Assembly: GCF_019511345.1 (NCBI RefSeq)
Contig: NZ_JAEUAK010000005.1
Location: 62,001 to 126,000, forward strand
Direction: 5' to 3'
Length of the DNA stretch: 64,000 bases
Source: Rhizobium mesosinicum
Lineage (GTDB): Bacteria > Pseudomonadota > Alphaproteobacteria > Rhizobiales > Rhizobiaceae
Below the pieces are notes generated by a model. That model worked only from the letters and a program-made list of their open reading frames with translations. It was not told the origin of the DNA and ran no database searches. Made by a program: the position numbers and the translations under genes. Shown here piece after piece: positions 26,509 to 35,620 of this stretch; within the stretch, counting starts at the first letter, position 1, and the number at the start of each line of letters is the position of its first letter.

Positions 26509-27738
26509 ATGACAGATACTCAATGGGACGCCGCGAAGGTGGTGCCCGAATCCGCCTACTGGAAACGCAATCTCGTCATCTCATTGCTTGGTTCGTTCAC
26601 GACCATCGTGGCGATGACGCTGCTGCTTCCGTTTCTTCCGCTTTATGTGGAAGAACTTGGCGTGAGCGATCATACGGCGATCGTGCAGTGGTCGGGCATC
26701 GCCTATGGCGCGACTTTCTTTGCTGCCGCCTGCGTGGCGCCGCTCTGGGGCCGGCTGGGAGACATCTACGGGCGCAAGCTGATGCTGGTGCGTGCAAGTC
26801 TCGGCATGACCATCGCCATCTCGCTGATGGGAATGGCCGGCAGCGTCTGGCAGTTGGTGGCGCTGCGCCTCTTCGTGGGCCTGGCGGGCGGTTATGCCTC
26901 CGGCTCGATGGTGCTGGTGGCGACGCAGACGCCGAAGGACCGGTCTGCCTGGGCGCTCGGCGTGCTCTCATCCGGCATCATGGCCGGCAATCTCGTCGGG
27001 CCGCTGATCGGCGGGGCACTGCCGCCCATCATCGGCATCCGCGGCACGTTTCTGGCCGCAGGCGGCATGATCTTCATTGCCTTCCTGGCAACCACGTTCC
27101 TGATCAAGGAGGAGAAATCGGCAGCCCGCAAGCAGGCGGCCAAGGCCTCCGGCGGTTGGAAATCCATTCCCGACAAGGGGCCTGTCGTCGCGATGCTGGC
27201 AACCGGCCTGCTCCTCATGCTCGCCAACATGTCGATCGAGCCGATCATCACCGTCTATGTGGCGCAACTCGTCCCTGATCAGGGTCAGGTGACAATGATA
27301 GCCGGCATCGTGATGTCGGCGGCGGCGCTCGGCAGCATTCTCTCGGCCTCGCGGCTCGGGAAGCTTGCCGACCGGATCGGCCACTGGCCGGTCATTGCCG
27401 GCGCGCTCGCAATCGCGGGACTGCTGCTCATTCCACAGGCCTTAGTGACCGCCTCATGGCAGCTGATCGGCCTGCGCTTCCTGATGGGTCTGGCACTCGG
27501 CGGGCTGCTGCCCTGCATCACTGCCGTCATCCGGCACAATGTGCCTGATAGTGCCGCCGGCAGCATTCTCGGACTGTCCATTTCTTCGCAATATGTGGGA
27601 CAGGTCACCGGACCTATCCTTGGTGGCTTCGTCGGCGGGCATATCGGCATGCCGGCGGTCTTTCTCGGTACCAGCGTTCTGCTGCTGGCGGGCGCGGCCT
27701 TCACATGGCTGGTGCGGACGAAGGAAGAGGGAGCCTGA
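26509..27738 (+). CDS. MFS efflux transporter, DHA1 (MdtG-like) family
   Basis: 409 residues, 12 helices. Motif A between helices 2 and 3 is GRLGDIYGRKLML, repeated more weakly in the second half (SRLGKLADRIGHWP). Proton-driven efflux of a drug or sugar analogue is likely. It converges with the tetR gene, only 3 bases apart from its end, so that regulator may or may not control it. Confidence 0.9.
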   Translation: MTDTQWDAAKVVPESAYWKRNLVISLLGSFTTIVAMTLLLPFLPLYVEELGVSDHTAIVQWSGIAYGATFFAAACVAPLWGRLGDIYGRKLMLVRASLGMTIAISLMGMAGSVWQLVALRLFVGLAGGYASGSMVLVATQTPKDRSAWALGVLSSGIMAGNLVGPLIGGALPPIIGIRGTFLAAGGMIFIAFLATTFLIKEEKSAARKQAAKASGGWKSIPDKGPVVAMLATGLLLMLANMSIEPIITVYVAQLVPDQGQVTMIAGIVMSAAALGSILSASRLGKLADRIGHWPVIAGALAIAGLLLIPQALVTASWQLIGLRFLMGLALGGLLPCITAVIRHNVPDSAAGSILGLSISSQYVGQVTGPILGGFVGGHIGMPAVFLGTSVLLLAGAAFTWLVRTKEEGA

Positions 27739-27741
27739 ACC

Positions 27742-28350
27742 TCAGGCTTTGCCGCAGATCATATCCACGCCGGACTGTGCCAAAGCCTCCAGCGTCTTCC
27801 GGCTGTCGCCGGCCCGGGCGCGCACGGCGAGCGAATGCATGACGGCCGAGGCAAGCCTCGCAAGCGTGTGGACATCGCTGCCGTCAGGCAGTTCGCCGCG
27901 TTCGACGGCGAGCGCCATGCGCTGTTCGATCGCACCGTCAAAATCCTCAAGACTGCGGCTCAGGAGGTCCCGAACACGCTCATGCTGGATCGCCTCAGCC
28001 GTCGCGGTGCTGATAAGGAAACAGCCCCGCGCCGAGGTCTCACCATGAAGATAAATCTCGAGCGCGCTCTTATAAACCCGCGCGAGATTGTCGCGCAGCG
28101 GCAGTGACGGATCGAGTGCATCCGCCAGCACATCCATGCTTTCGGCCCGATACGCCTCCATGACATCGAGATAGAGAGCCTCCTTGTCGCCGAACGCACC
28201 GTAGAGGCTCGGACGATTGAGCCGGGTGGCGGCGCTCAGCGTATCCAGCGATGTGCCGGCAAAACCGCGGTCCCAGAACACTTCCCTCGCCTTTTCCAAC
28301 GTTACCTTGGCATCGAAGGCTCTCGGGCGACCACGCTTCTTCTCGCTCAT
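27742..28350 (-). CDS. TetR family transcriptional regulator
   Basis: 202 residues. Helix-turn-helix at about residues 12-58 (ARFDAKVT-like start, then WDRGFAGTSLDTLSAATRLN and PSLYGAFGDKEALY). The C-terminal domain (ARGCFLISTATAEA) is the type found near glutathione S-transferase and MFS genes. It is divergent from a GST gene over a doubled operator and probably represses both. Confidence 0.92.
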   Translation of the reverse strand: MSEKKRGRPRAFDAKVTLEKAREVFWDRGFAGTSLDTLSAATRLNRPSLYGAFGDKEALYLDVMEAYRAESMDVLADALDPSLPLRDNLARVYKSALEIYLHGETSARGCFLISTATAEAIQHERVRDLLSRSLEDFDGAIEQRMALAVERGELPDGSDVHTLARLASAVMHSLAVRARAGDSRKTLEALAQSGVDMICGKA

Positions 28351-28408
28351 TTTGTACCGTTTCGCATAAAATAATTGACCGAGGGAATTTTATGCGAAAT
28401 AGTACAAA
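28351..28408. promoter_or_regulatory. Doubled, inverted TetR operator
   Basis: TTTCGCATAAAAT (28360-28372) and ATTTTATGCGAAA (28387-28399) are perfect inverted copies, and TTTGTAC (28351-28357) with GTACAAA (28402-28408) extend the symmetry. Each half, TTGTAC...GCATAA, is itself an imperfect palindrome, consistent with two dimer sites flanking the divergent promoters. Confidence 0.75.
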
Positions 28409-28459
28409 TGTTCAACGGATTGATGCGGCCGGTCTTAAACCGCCGCAGGAGGAGAAGCC

Positions 28460-29143
28460 ATGAAGCTCTATATGCATGCAGCCGCCTGTTCGCTGTCGCC
28501 GCACATCATCTGCCGCGAACTCGAGGTCGATATCGAGCTCATCACGGTCGATCGAAAGACGCACAGGACCAGCGAGGGAGACGACTATTTTTCGATCAAC
28601 GGCAACGGCTATGTGCCGGCGCTGGTGCTTGACGACGGCAAGGTGCTGACGGAGGGACCGGCGATCGCGCAGTTTCTCGCCGACAGTTCCCCTGATGGAC
28701 GAAGAATGCTTCCGGAATTCGGCAACTTTGCCCGCAATCAGGTGCAGTCCCTGCTGAACTTCATCACATCGGAACTGCACAAGCCGATGGCGATGCTTTT
28801 CAACGCCGACTATGCCACGGCCCATGACGCCATGCGGGAAGTCGTCCACAAGCGTCTCGACTGGATTAATGGAAGGCTTGCCGGCCCCTATCTCACCGGC
28901 GAGGATTTCACGGTCGCGGATGCCTATCTTTTCGTCTGCCTCAACTGGTCGCCGTGGATCAAAATCGATCTCGACCGCTTTCCCGCACTTCCCGCTTTCA
29001 TGAAACGCGTCGCGTCACGGCCGGCGGTGTTGACGGCGCTGAGCGAGGAAGGGCTGATGGCCTTCGACGCCAGCGGGAGTTTCTTTGCACCGGCCGCCTA
29101 TATCCAGTCTGCCGGTTATGTCGGCTCGCCGGTCCGGCCGTGA
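28460..29143 (+). CDS. Glutathione S-transferase family protein
   Basis: 227 residues: thioredoxin-like N-terminal domain (MKLYMHAAACSLSPHIICRE with the catalytic Cys/Ser region of beta-class enzymes; NGYVPALVL and TEGPAIAQFLA bind glutathione) and an all-helical C-terminal domain (EDFTVADAYLFVCLNW). Conjugates glutathione to electrophiles or reduces peroxides. CAGGAGGAGAAGCC is an excellent ribosome site. Divergent from TetR, so probably induced by that regulator's ligand. Confidence 0.92.
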   Translation: MKLYMHAAACSLSPHIICRELEVDIELITVDRKTHRTSEGDDYFSINGNGYVPALVLDDGKVLTEGPAIAQFLADSSPDGRRMLPEFGNFARNQVQSLLNFITSELHKPMAMLFNADYATAHDAMREVVHKRLDWINGRLAGPYLTGEDFTVADAYLFVCLNWSPWIKIDLDRFPALPAFMKRVASRPAVLTALSEEGLMAFDASGSFFAPAAYIQSAGYVGSPVRP

Positions 29144-29322
29144 TGGAGTGCCGATCCGGCAGCAGCGCCGCCGGATCGCATCATGTTTTAATCTAATAGC
29201 CGCCCATTGTTGGCCCGGCCAAGCGGCACCTGGCCCTTCGCGTGGCTTAGGGCGTTCGAGCCTGCAATCGATTCACCGGATCGATTGCTGCCGCTGCGCG
29301 GCACCGGCTCTCACCACCACCA
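29144..29322. other. Gap holding a two-hairpin repeat
   Basis: Between the converging GST and aminotransferase genes. Its main content is the repeat at 29251-29302; the rest shows nothing recognisable. Confidence 0.4.
29251..29302. repeat. Two-hairpin dispersed repeat, copy 1
   Basis: GGCGTTCG leads into hairpin I (GCAATCGAT-7-ATCGATTGC, 29264-29288), then T, then hairpin II (GCCGC-TGC-GCGGC, 29290-29302). A second copy lies at 59389-59440. Each sits just past the stop of a minus-strand gene. Confidence 0.8.
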
Positions 29323-30210
29323 CTATTCATCGCTCGCAGAGCGGCCGTAGGCCCAGTCCATGTAGAGTTCCAGCGCCTTGCGCGTGACCGGGCCTTCCTG
29401 GAAATGACGGCCGTCGAGCCTGTTGACGCCGACCACCTTGGCATAGTTGCCGCTCGTGAAGACCTCGTCGGCGCCCATGAAATCCTCGACCGAGAGTGTT
29501 GCCTCGCGCACGTCGAAGCCTGCCTTGCGCAAAAGGCCGATGACACGCTGGCGTGTAATGCCGGCGAGGAAGGTGCGGTTGGCGATCGGTGTGAAGACCA
29601 CGCCGTCCTTGACCATGAAGACGTTCGAGGAGGCGGTTTCGGCCACGTTGCCGTTCATGTCGCGCATCAGGGCATTGTCGAAGCCGCGGCTTTTCGCTTC
29701 GGCGATGGCGCGGCCGCTATTCGGATAGAGCGAGCCCGCTTTGGCGTCCGTCGTCGCGGTTTCCGGCGTCGGGCGACGGTAGGGAGACATGGTGAGCGAG
29801 GAGCCGCCATGGCCGCCCATGGCCGCTTCGAACAGGCAGAGCGCAAAACGGGTGGATTCACCATCAACGGCCACGACGCTGCCCGGCGAGCCATGCTCGC
29901 CCCAATACATCGGCTTGATGTAGATCGGCGTCTTGCCGTCGAATTTCTTCACGCCTTCCCAAGCGAGCGCCTCGATTTCTTCGGCGGTCTTGACCGGCTT
30001 CAGCCCCATGGCGACGGCGGACCGGTTGATGCGCTGGCAATGCAGGTCGAGATCGGGCGCGATGCCGTCGAACCAGCGGGCCCCGTCAAAAACGGTGGAG
30101 CCGAGCCACATGGCATGCGAGGTCGGCCCGATCAGCGGCGGGTTGCCGGCAATCCACTCTCCGTCGACATAGGTCCAGGTGGTCGTGCGAGGTGACGTAT
30201 CGACGGGCAT
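29323..30210 (-). CDS. ilvE: Branched-chain amino acid aminotransferase
   Basis: 295 residues of the fold-type IV PLP family. GPTSHAMWLGSTVFDGARWF opens the large N-terminal strand; the PLP lysine is likely in TDAKAGSLYPNSG, and ETASSNVFMVKDG forms the phosphate-binding loop. Transfers amino groups between glutamate and Leu, Ile or Val 2-oxo acids. Rhizobia often carry more than one ilvE-like gene, so a D-amino-acid or aminodeoxychorismate-lyase-like role cannot be fully excluded. Confidence 0.9.
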   Translation of the reverse strand: MPVDTSPRTTTWTYVDGEWIAGNPPLIGPTSHAMWLGSTVFDGARWFDGIAPDLDLHCQRINRSAVAMGLKPVKTAEEIEALAWEGVKKFDGKTPIYIKPMYWGEHGSPGSVVAVDGESTRFALCLFEAAMGGHGGSSLTMSPYRRPTPETATTDAKAGSLYPNSGRAIAEAKSRGFDNALMRDMNGNVAETASSNVFMVKDGVVFTPIANRTFLAGITRQRVIGLLRKAGFDVREATLSVEDFMGADEVFTSGNYAKVVGVNRLDGRHFQEGPVTRKALELYMDWAYGRSASDE

Positions 30211-30460
30211 TTGCGGCTCTCCTTATGAAGTCGGCAAAGCAAAATCCTCCCTGTCGGGGGCGGTCAAGCGCAAATTGACGGTTGAAACATCGAAGCAACA
30301 AAATGCCGGAGACCGCGCTGCGATTGAAATATTGATGCGTGTGTCATGATGCTAAAACGATGGATCCATAAGGGAAAATGATGGAAATGCGACTGGATGG
30401 ATGCCACTTCCACATGCCATCATGGCTGACGGGAACGCGGCCGGGCGAGGAGATGAACTG

Positions 30461-31501
30461 ATGAAAGCCATGTATTACGAAGCCTTCGAACAGGCGCCTG
30501 AGATCCGTACGGTGCCGGACCCGACGCCTTCGGGAGACGGCGTGGTCATCAAGGTCGGCGCGACGGGGCTCTGCCGCAGCGACTGGCACGGCTGGATGGG
30601 GCATGACCCGGATATTCGCCTGCCGCATGTGCCGGGGCACGAGCTTGCCGGCAAGATCGTCGCTGCCGGCAAGGGCGTGGTACGCTTCAAGATCGGCGAC
30701 CGTGTGACGGTGCCCTTCGTTTCCGGCTGCGGCCATTGCAGCGAATGCCATTCCGGCAACCAGCAGGTCTGCCCCAACCAGTTCCAGCCGGGCTTCACCC
30801 ACTGGGGCTCGTTTGCCGAATATGTCGGCATCGATTATGCCGATACCAATCTGGTGCATTTGCCGGAGACTGTGGATGACGCCACGGCGGCAAGCCTCGG
30901 CTGCCGTTTCGCCACCTCCTTTCGTGCAGTCGCCGACCAGGCGCGCACTGGCCCGGGCGAGTGGATCGCCGTGCATGGCTGCGGCGGCGTGGGCCTTTCG
31001 GCCATCATGATCGCGACTGCGCTCGGGGCCAATGCGATCGCCGTCGACATATCCGAGGAGAAGCTCGCCTTTGCGCGAGAGTGCGGGGCCGTGGCGACGA
31101 TCAACGCCTCCGCCGTCGCCGACGTGGCGGAAGCGGTGCGCGAGATCACCAAGGGCGGCGCGCATGTTTCCATCGATGCGCTCGGCCACCCCGTCACCTG
31201 CTTCAACTCCATCAGGAACCTGCGCCGGCGCGGCCGGCACGTGCAGGTGGGTTTGATGCTCGGTGAGCACTCGACGCCTCAGATCCCAATGGCGCAGGTG
31301 ATCGGCCACGAGCTGGAAATCTACGGCAGCCATGGAATGCAGGCCTGGCGCTACGACGCCATGCTTTCGATGCTCGCGGCCGGCAAGATCGCGCCGCAGA
31401 AGCTGATCGGCCGGCGCATCAGCCTTGCCGAGGCCGTGCCGGCGCTGATGGCGCTCGACAGGGCCGAAGGTACCGGTATCAGCGTGATTACGCAGTTCTA
31501 G
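30461..31501 (+). CDS. Zinc-dependent alcohol dehydrogenase
   Basis: 346 residues of the medium-chain dehydrogenase family. Catalytic zinc ligands: Cys in [10 protein letters not shown] and the His/Glu of VPGHELAG; structural zinc site [19 protein letters not shown](P) fold [12 protein letters not shown]. The start at 30461 follows GAGGAGATGAACTG. The preserved structural zinc knuckle points to a true alcohol or polyol dehydrogenase rather than quinone reductase. Confidence 0.92.
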   Translation: MKAMYYEAFEQAPEIRTVPDPTPSGDGVVIKVGATGLCRSDWHGWMGHDPDIRLPHVPGHELAGKIVAAGKGVVRFKIGDRVTVPFVSGCGHCSECHSGNQQVCPNQFQPGFTHWGSFAEYVGIDYADTNLVHLPETVDDATAASLGCRFATSFRAVADQARTGPGEWIAVHGCGGVGLSAIMIATALGANAIAVDISEEKLAFARECGAVATINASAVADVAEAVREITKGGAHVSIDALGHPVTCFNSIRNLRRRGRHVQVGLMLGEHSTPQIPMAQVIGHELEIYGSHGMQAWRYDAMLSMLAAGKIAPQKLIGRRISLAEAVPALMALDRAEGTGISVITQF

Positions 31502-31600
31502 GATCGTGGGATGGCAGTTCGGCGCGAACTACCGGGCTAAAGATCGCGATCCCACCTATGGTAGATGAGGCCGCGGGTTCGCCGGCGGCATGGGGATTTC

Positions 31601-32515
31601 ATGAGCGAGACACACCGTAAGCTGACGACGATTTTTGCAGCCGACGTGCAGGACTATACGCGCATGATGGGCGAGGATGAGGAAGGGACACTCGCGATGC
31701 TGAAGCATTATCGCGATGCCATGTCCCGCCTTATCGCCTCGCATGGCGGCCGGGTGGTCAACACCTGGGGTGATGGGCTGCTTGCGGATTTTCCAAGCGT
31801 CGTCGAAGCGGTGCGGGCGGCGATCGACGTGCAGAACGAACTTGCCGGCAAGAACGCGGCGCGACCCATGGACGGGCGCATGCTCTTCCGCATCGGCATC
31901 AATCTCGGCGACGTCATCCTCGAGGGTGAGGATATCTACGGCGACGGCGTCAATATCGCTGCCCGCCTGCAGGCCTCCGCGCCGGCCGGAGGGATCGTGA
32001 TCTCGAACACCGTCTACGATCAGGTGCGCAACAAGGTCGCTGTAGGGTTCGACTTTCTGGGACCACTGGAGATGAAGAATGTTGCCGATGCCGTGCCGCG
32101 CTATGCCGTGCGCATCGGCGATATCAGCGCGGAGCCGCGGAAACCGGCAGCCGCTCCCGAACGGTCCGTCGAAACGGCGGCACCCAAATCCGCCCCGGCG
32201 CTGCGCCCGCGCGGCAGGCTGCGCAAGCTCGGTGGCATTCTGGCTCTTATCGGCGTGGTACTCGTCTTCATCAACATTATCACTTGGGAAGGCGAGTTTT
32301 GGGCGGTTTGGCCGCTGCTTGCCTTCGCCTTCGTGGCGGCGATGATTTGGGTGCGGAGGCAGGACCGGTTCGATCAGCGCGTCGCCGCGCTAGCCGTCAT
32401 CGGGGTCGGCATCGTCGTTATCAACATGCTGACATGGCACGGGACATTCTGGGCAATATGGCCGTTGCTGGGGCTGTCTGTCGCCGCCGGCATTCGCTGG
32501 GCAATGCGCGACTGA
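31601..32515 (+). CDS. Adenylate/guanylate cyclase with duplicated C-terminal 2TM domain
   Basis: 304 residues. Class III cyclase domain at about 5-165: metal-binding IFAADVQDYTRMM and GINLGDVILEGEDIYGDG, then NIAARLQ. A linker of about 30 basic/proline residues leads to two copies of a two-helix hairpin, about residues 215-300, each with the pattern INxxTWxGxFWAxWPLL. The enzyme is predicted to sit at the inner membrane by its C-terminus and make cAMP. Start at 31601 has GGGGA upstream. Confidence 0.88.
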   Translation: MSETHRKLTTIFAADVQDYTRMMGEDEEGTLAMLKHYRDAMSRLIASHGGRVVNTWGDGLLADFPSVVEAVRAAIDVQNELAGKNAARPMDGRMLFRIGINLGDVILEGEDIYGDGVNIAARLQASAPAGGIVISNTVYDQVRNKVAVGFDFLGPLEMKNVADAVPRYAVRIGDISAEPRKPAAAPERSVETAAPKSAPALRPRGRLRKLGGILALIGVVLVFINIITWEGEFWAVWPLLAFAFVAAMIWVRRQDRFDQRVAALAVIGVGIVVINMLTWHGTFWAIWPLLGLSVAAGIRWAMRD

Positions 32516-32645
32516 GACTTAGGCGCCATCGACAAGGACGGGCGGCGCCATCGATCATCATCCGCCGGTCGGCTTCGAAGAAGGCCTCGCGGCTGCAATT
32601 GTGATAATGCGTGGCCGCCCGGCGCGTCAGCGGGAAATCGGCGGC

Positions 32646-32658
32646 TTATCAGTGATAA
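32646..32658 (+). promoter_or_regulatory. tetO-like operator
   Basis: TTATCAGTGATAA is a perfect 13-base palindrome 17 bases upstream of the pump's start codon. Its core TATCAGTGATA equals the core of the Tn10 tetO2 operator. Confidence 0.6.
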
Positions 32659-32674
32659 ATTTTCAGACGATCCA

Positions 32675-33853
32675 ATGAAAAAAGCTCTTACCGTCATCTA
32701 TGCCACCGTAATCCTCGATGCCGCCGGGATTGGCCTCACCCTGCCGATCTTTCCGCGACTGCTTCAGGATGTCGGCCATACCGACAATCTCGGCTGGCGG
32801 TTCGGTGCCTTCCTGGCGCTTTATGCGTTGATGCAATTCATCTTCTCCCCGGTACTCGGTTCATTGTCAGATCGGTTCGGCCGTAAGCCGGTGCTGATGC
32901 TGTCGCTTGCCGGTGCGGCGGTCGACTATGTTTTCATGGCTCTCGCGCCATCGCTCTGGCTGCTCTTTATCGGTCGGGCGATCGCCGGTATCACCGGCGC
33001 CAGCAACGCAGTGGCTGCCGCCTGCGTGACGGACATTGCCGAAGATACCGAGCGCACGCGCCGCTTCGGCCAGCTCAGCGCCTGTTTCGGCATCGGCTTC
33101 ATTGCCGGCCCGGCGATCGGCGGCGTTCTGGGTGAATTCTCGGTGAGGTTGCCCTTCATTGCTGCTGCCGCACTCAATGCCGTCAGTCTGCTGATGGCGC
33201 TCCTCCTGCTGCCGGAGACGCGCATGACCGGTGCGGAAGCCGAGAAACAGGAGTTTTCGCCACTCGCCCATTTCCGCTGGCTGATGAGTTATCGGCTGCT
33301 GCTGCCGCTTGCCGGCGTCTATTTCATCCTGGCACTCGTCGGCGAAGTCGGCGGCACGATCTGGGTTCTCTACGGTCAGGACAAATTCTCCTGGTCGCCG
33401 ATGATGGTCGGCCTCTCACTTGCCGCCTTCGGCTTTTTCCATGCGATCGTGCAGGCCTTCATCGCCGGGCCGATCAGCGAAAGATGGGGAGAACACCGGA
33501 CGCTGCTGATCGGCATCGTCGCCGACAGCGCGGCCTATATCACCATCGCGCTGGTGACGCAGGGCTGGATGGCATTCCTGCTCATGCCGCTCTTCTGCCT
33601 CGGCGGCATAGGTGCGCCGGCCCTGCAATCTCTGGTCACCGGGCGCGTCGACGACGATCATCAGGGACGCGCGCAGGGGCTGCTGGCGAGCATGACGAGC
33701 CTTGCCTCGATCGTCGGGCCACTGGCGATCAGTACGGTCTATTTCGCCTCGCGCGATGTCTTTCCGGGGCTGGTCTGGGTGTTGGGCGCAGGCTTCTATG
33801 TGCTCTGCCTGCCGGTCGCTTTCACGCGGCGGCCGAAAAATGCCGCAGCCTGA
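32675..33853 (+). CDS. TetA-family MFS efflux transporter
   Basis: 392 residues, 12 helices, resembling class A-H tetracycline/H+ antiporters: start MKKALTVIYATVILDAAGIG, motif A GSLSDRFGRKPVLM, and GRAIAGITGASNAVAAACVTD in helix 4. Substrate could be tetracycline or another drug. A tetO-like palindrome lies just upstream, but no tetR gene is near. Confidence 0.88.
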   Translation: MKKALTVIYATVILDAAGIGLTLPIFPRLLQDVGHTDNLGWRFGAFLALYALMQFIFSPVLGSLSDRFGRKPVLMLSLAGAAVDYVFMALAPSLWLLFIGRAIAGITGASNAVAAACVTDIAEDTERTRRFGQLSACFGIGFIAGPAIGGVLGEFSVRLPFIAAAALNAVSLLMALLLLPETRMTGAEAEKQEFSPLAHFRWLMSYRLLLPLAGVYFILALVGEVGGTIWVLYGQDKFSWSPMMVGLSLAAFGFFHAIVQAFIAGPISERWGEHRTLLIGIVADSAAYITIALVTQGWMAFLLMPLFCLGGIGAPALQSLVTGRVDDDHQGRAQGLLASMTSLASIVGPLAISTVYFASRDVFPGLVWVLGAGFYVLCLPVAFTRRPKNAAA

Positions 33854-33898
33854 AGGGTGGCGGCGGCGAGACATCACTCGCCGCCAGGCAATCCTGAT

Positions 33899-34717
33899 TT
33901 ACTGTGCTACGCCGATCGAGGCCAAATATTCGGCCGAAGCGATGATCTTCGACTTGTCCTTGATCTCGATGATCAGGCGCGGGTTGCTTTCGACCTTGGC
34001 AAGGGCCGCAAAGACCGCACGCCAGTTGACGGTGCCTTGGCCCAGCGGCCAGTGGCGGTCGGCATAACCATCGGCGTCCTGCAGGTGAACGTGGCCGAGG
34101 CGGTTGCCGGCGGCATGGACGTAGTAATCGACCGGCGGGGCGCCGGTGGAACCATGGGCGTAGTGCGCATGGCCGGTGTCGATCGAGACGGCGACTGCCG
34201 GCGAATTGAAGCTCTCAGCCAAAGCTACGCGGATATGCGGATCCTTGTCCTCGATGTTCTCGATCACGAGCGTGCAGTCGATTTCCTCCGCGCGCTTCAC
34301 GGCTTGCCTCATCGTCTGATGGGAGTAATCGATAATGCTTTCGCGCTCGCCTGGATTGTTGTCGAGATTGTTGTAGCCCCAGGTCGTGTAGGGGCTATGG
34401 ATGACCATGTGCGTGCCACCGATCGCGGCGCAGACATCGAGGCCCTGCAGCATGCGGCGGGAGACGACGGCGCGGATATCCGGATCCTGCGAGGCGATGA
34501 TAAAGCCCCAGAACGGGCCATGGATGCCGACGCGGCCCCTGAAGCCGTCGAGCAGTTTCCTGGCGCGATCTGCGCGCGGCGTCCAGTCGCCGTTCAGAAC
34601 GTCGGCATCGATGAAGCTCTGCAATTCGAGATCGCGGGACTTTTCGAAGAGCCAGTCACGATGGTTTTCGAGTTCGTCGATCGTCATGGCTGCGCCGACG
34701 ACGGGAAGAGAAGACAT
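33899..34717 (-). CDS. Sugar phosphate isomerase/epimerase (TIM barrel)
   Basis: 272 residues of the xylose-isomerase-like TIM barrel. Metal and substrate residues appear in MVIHSPYTTWGYN (His), VIENIED (Glu), VSIDTGHAHYA (Asp/His) and GHVHLQDADG (His). Enzymes of this group isomerise sugars, myo-inositol derivatives or hydroxypyruvate; substrate is not predictable. It stands alone between converging tetA-like gene and a divergent cupin. Confidence 0.85.
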   Translation of the reverse strand: MSSLPVVGAAMTIDELENHRDWLFEKSRDLELQSFIDADVLNGDWTPRADRARKLLDGFRGRVGIHGPFWGFIIASQDPDIRAVVSRRMLQGLDVCAAIGGTHMVIHSPYTTWGYNNLDNNPGERESIIDYSHQTMRQAVKRAEEIDCTLVIENIEDKDPHIRVALAESFNSPAVAVSIDTGHAHYAHGSTGAPPVDYYVHAAGNRLGHVHLQDADGYADRHWPLGQGTVNWRAVFAALAKVESNPRLIIEIKDKSKIIASAEYLASIGVAQ

Positions 34718-34986
34718 GGGTTGCTCCGCTGATGGTATGCCTGATTGGCGGGGAAGGATCGGTGCGTTCTATGCGCCTCTTCTATGTCGCCGATATTACA
34801 GAAGAGGCGGCTGTCAACCTGTCGCACTTGCGAAGCGGAGAAGCCATACCGATATGATCGCGGTCGGTTTCAGGGACGGAAACCGCGCAAACGGCGCTTT
34901 GCTCGCCCCTCCCCGATTTTGCGGCGGTTGCCAAAACGGCCGCAAAGGTCTATCGGACCGCCCCGCAAGAACAAGAAAGAGACATC
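34718..34986. promoter_or_regulatory. Divergent promoter region between isomerase and cupin genes
   Basis: 269 bases that must carry both promoters. A spaced inverted pair GATATT/ATATGATC-like is present but weak; an 86-codon Arg/Lys-rich open frame across it is judged a shadow. Confidence 0.3.
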
Positions 34987-35451
34987 ATGTCCAACTCATT
35001 TGTGAAAGCAGATGCCCGGACGGAGGCAAAAAGCTTCTTCGTGCTGGGCGACAAGGTCGAGCGACGGGCTCGCCTCACAGGCAACTGGCTCAACATCTTC
35101 GACGTGACGGTCGAGCCCGGCGGCAAGACGCCGCGCCACGCCCATGCAAGCCCGGAAGTCTTCCGGATCATCGCGGGTACACTGACGATCTGGCGGCTGA
35201 CCGATACAGGGCCGGAGGAGATCGAGGCGAGCGAAGGCGATATCGTCGCTATCGCGCCTTTCATGGTGCACGGCTATTCCAACAATGGAACCGTCCCCGC
35301 AGTCTTTTCCGCCATCGTCGATCGCGACATGGCCGAATTCATCGAGACCGAGGGTGTTACCGAGCAGCCGCAAGGCAGCCCGTCAGCAGAAACCGTGGCG
35401 CGTATGCGGGCCGCTGCAAACGCCCACGGGATCACCATACTGGCGGCGTAA
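34987..35451 (+). CDS. Cupin domain protein
   Basis: 154 residues. Cupin motif 1 is visible as GGKTPRHAHASPEVFRIIAG (two His and a Glu for metal) and motif 2 as IAPFMVHGYSNNG (His). Single-domain cupins act as metal-dependent dioxygenases, isomerases or regulators. The AAGAAAGAGACATC site suits the ATG at 34987. Confidence 0.85.
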   Translation: MSNSFVKADARTEAKSFFVLGDKVERRARLTGNWLNIFDVTVEPGGKTPRHAHASPEVFRIIAGTLTIWRLTDTGPEEIEASEGDIVAIAPFMVHGYSNNGTVPAVFSAIVDRDMAEFIETEGVTEQPQGSPSAETVARMRAAANAHGITILAA

Positions 35452-35620
35452 GCGCCGTCAGTTTCTCCTGATGCCACGGAGCTACTGGCGAAAAGATCGT
35501 CCTCGAGGCCTCCCCGCGTTAACACATTCGCTATTCGACTGCCTAAGCACCACTTTCAGTATTGCGCGCAGCGGTTGATCCGTTAGCATGTATTTTGCGG
35601 CGTCTGGGGATTTAATCGTG

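Noticed and set aside
34745..35005. 86-codon open frame before the cupin gene
   Set aside because: Very Arg/Lys/Cys-rich, overlaps the cupin start, and has no ribosome site.
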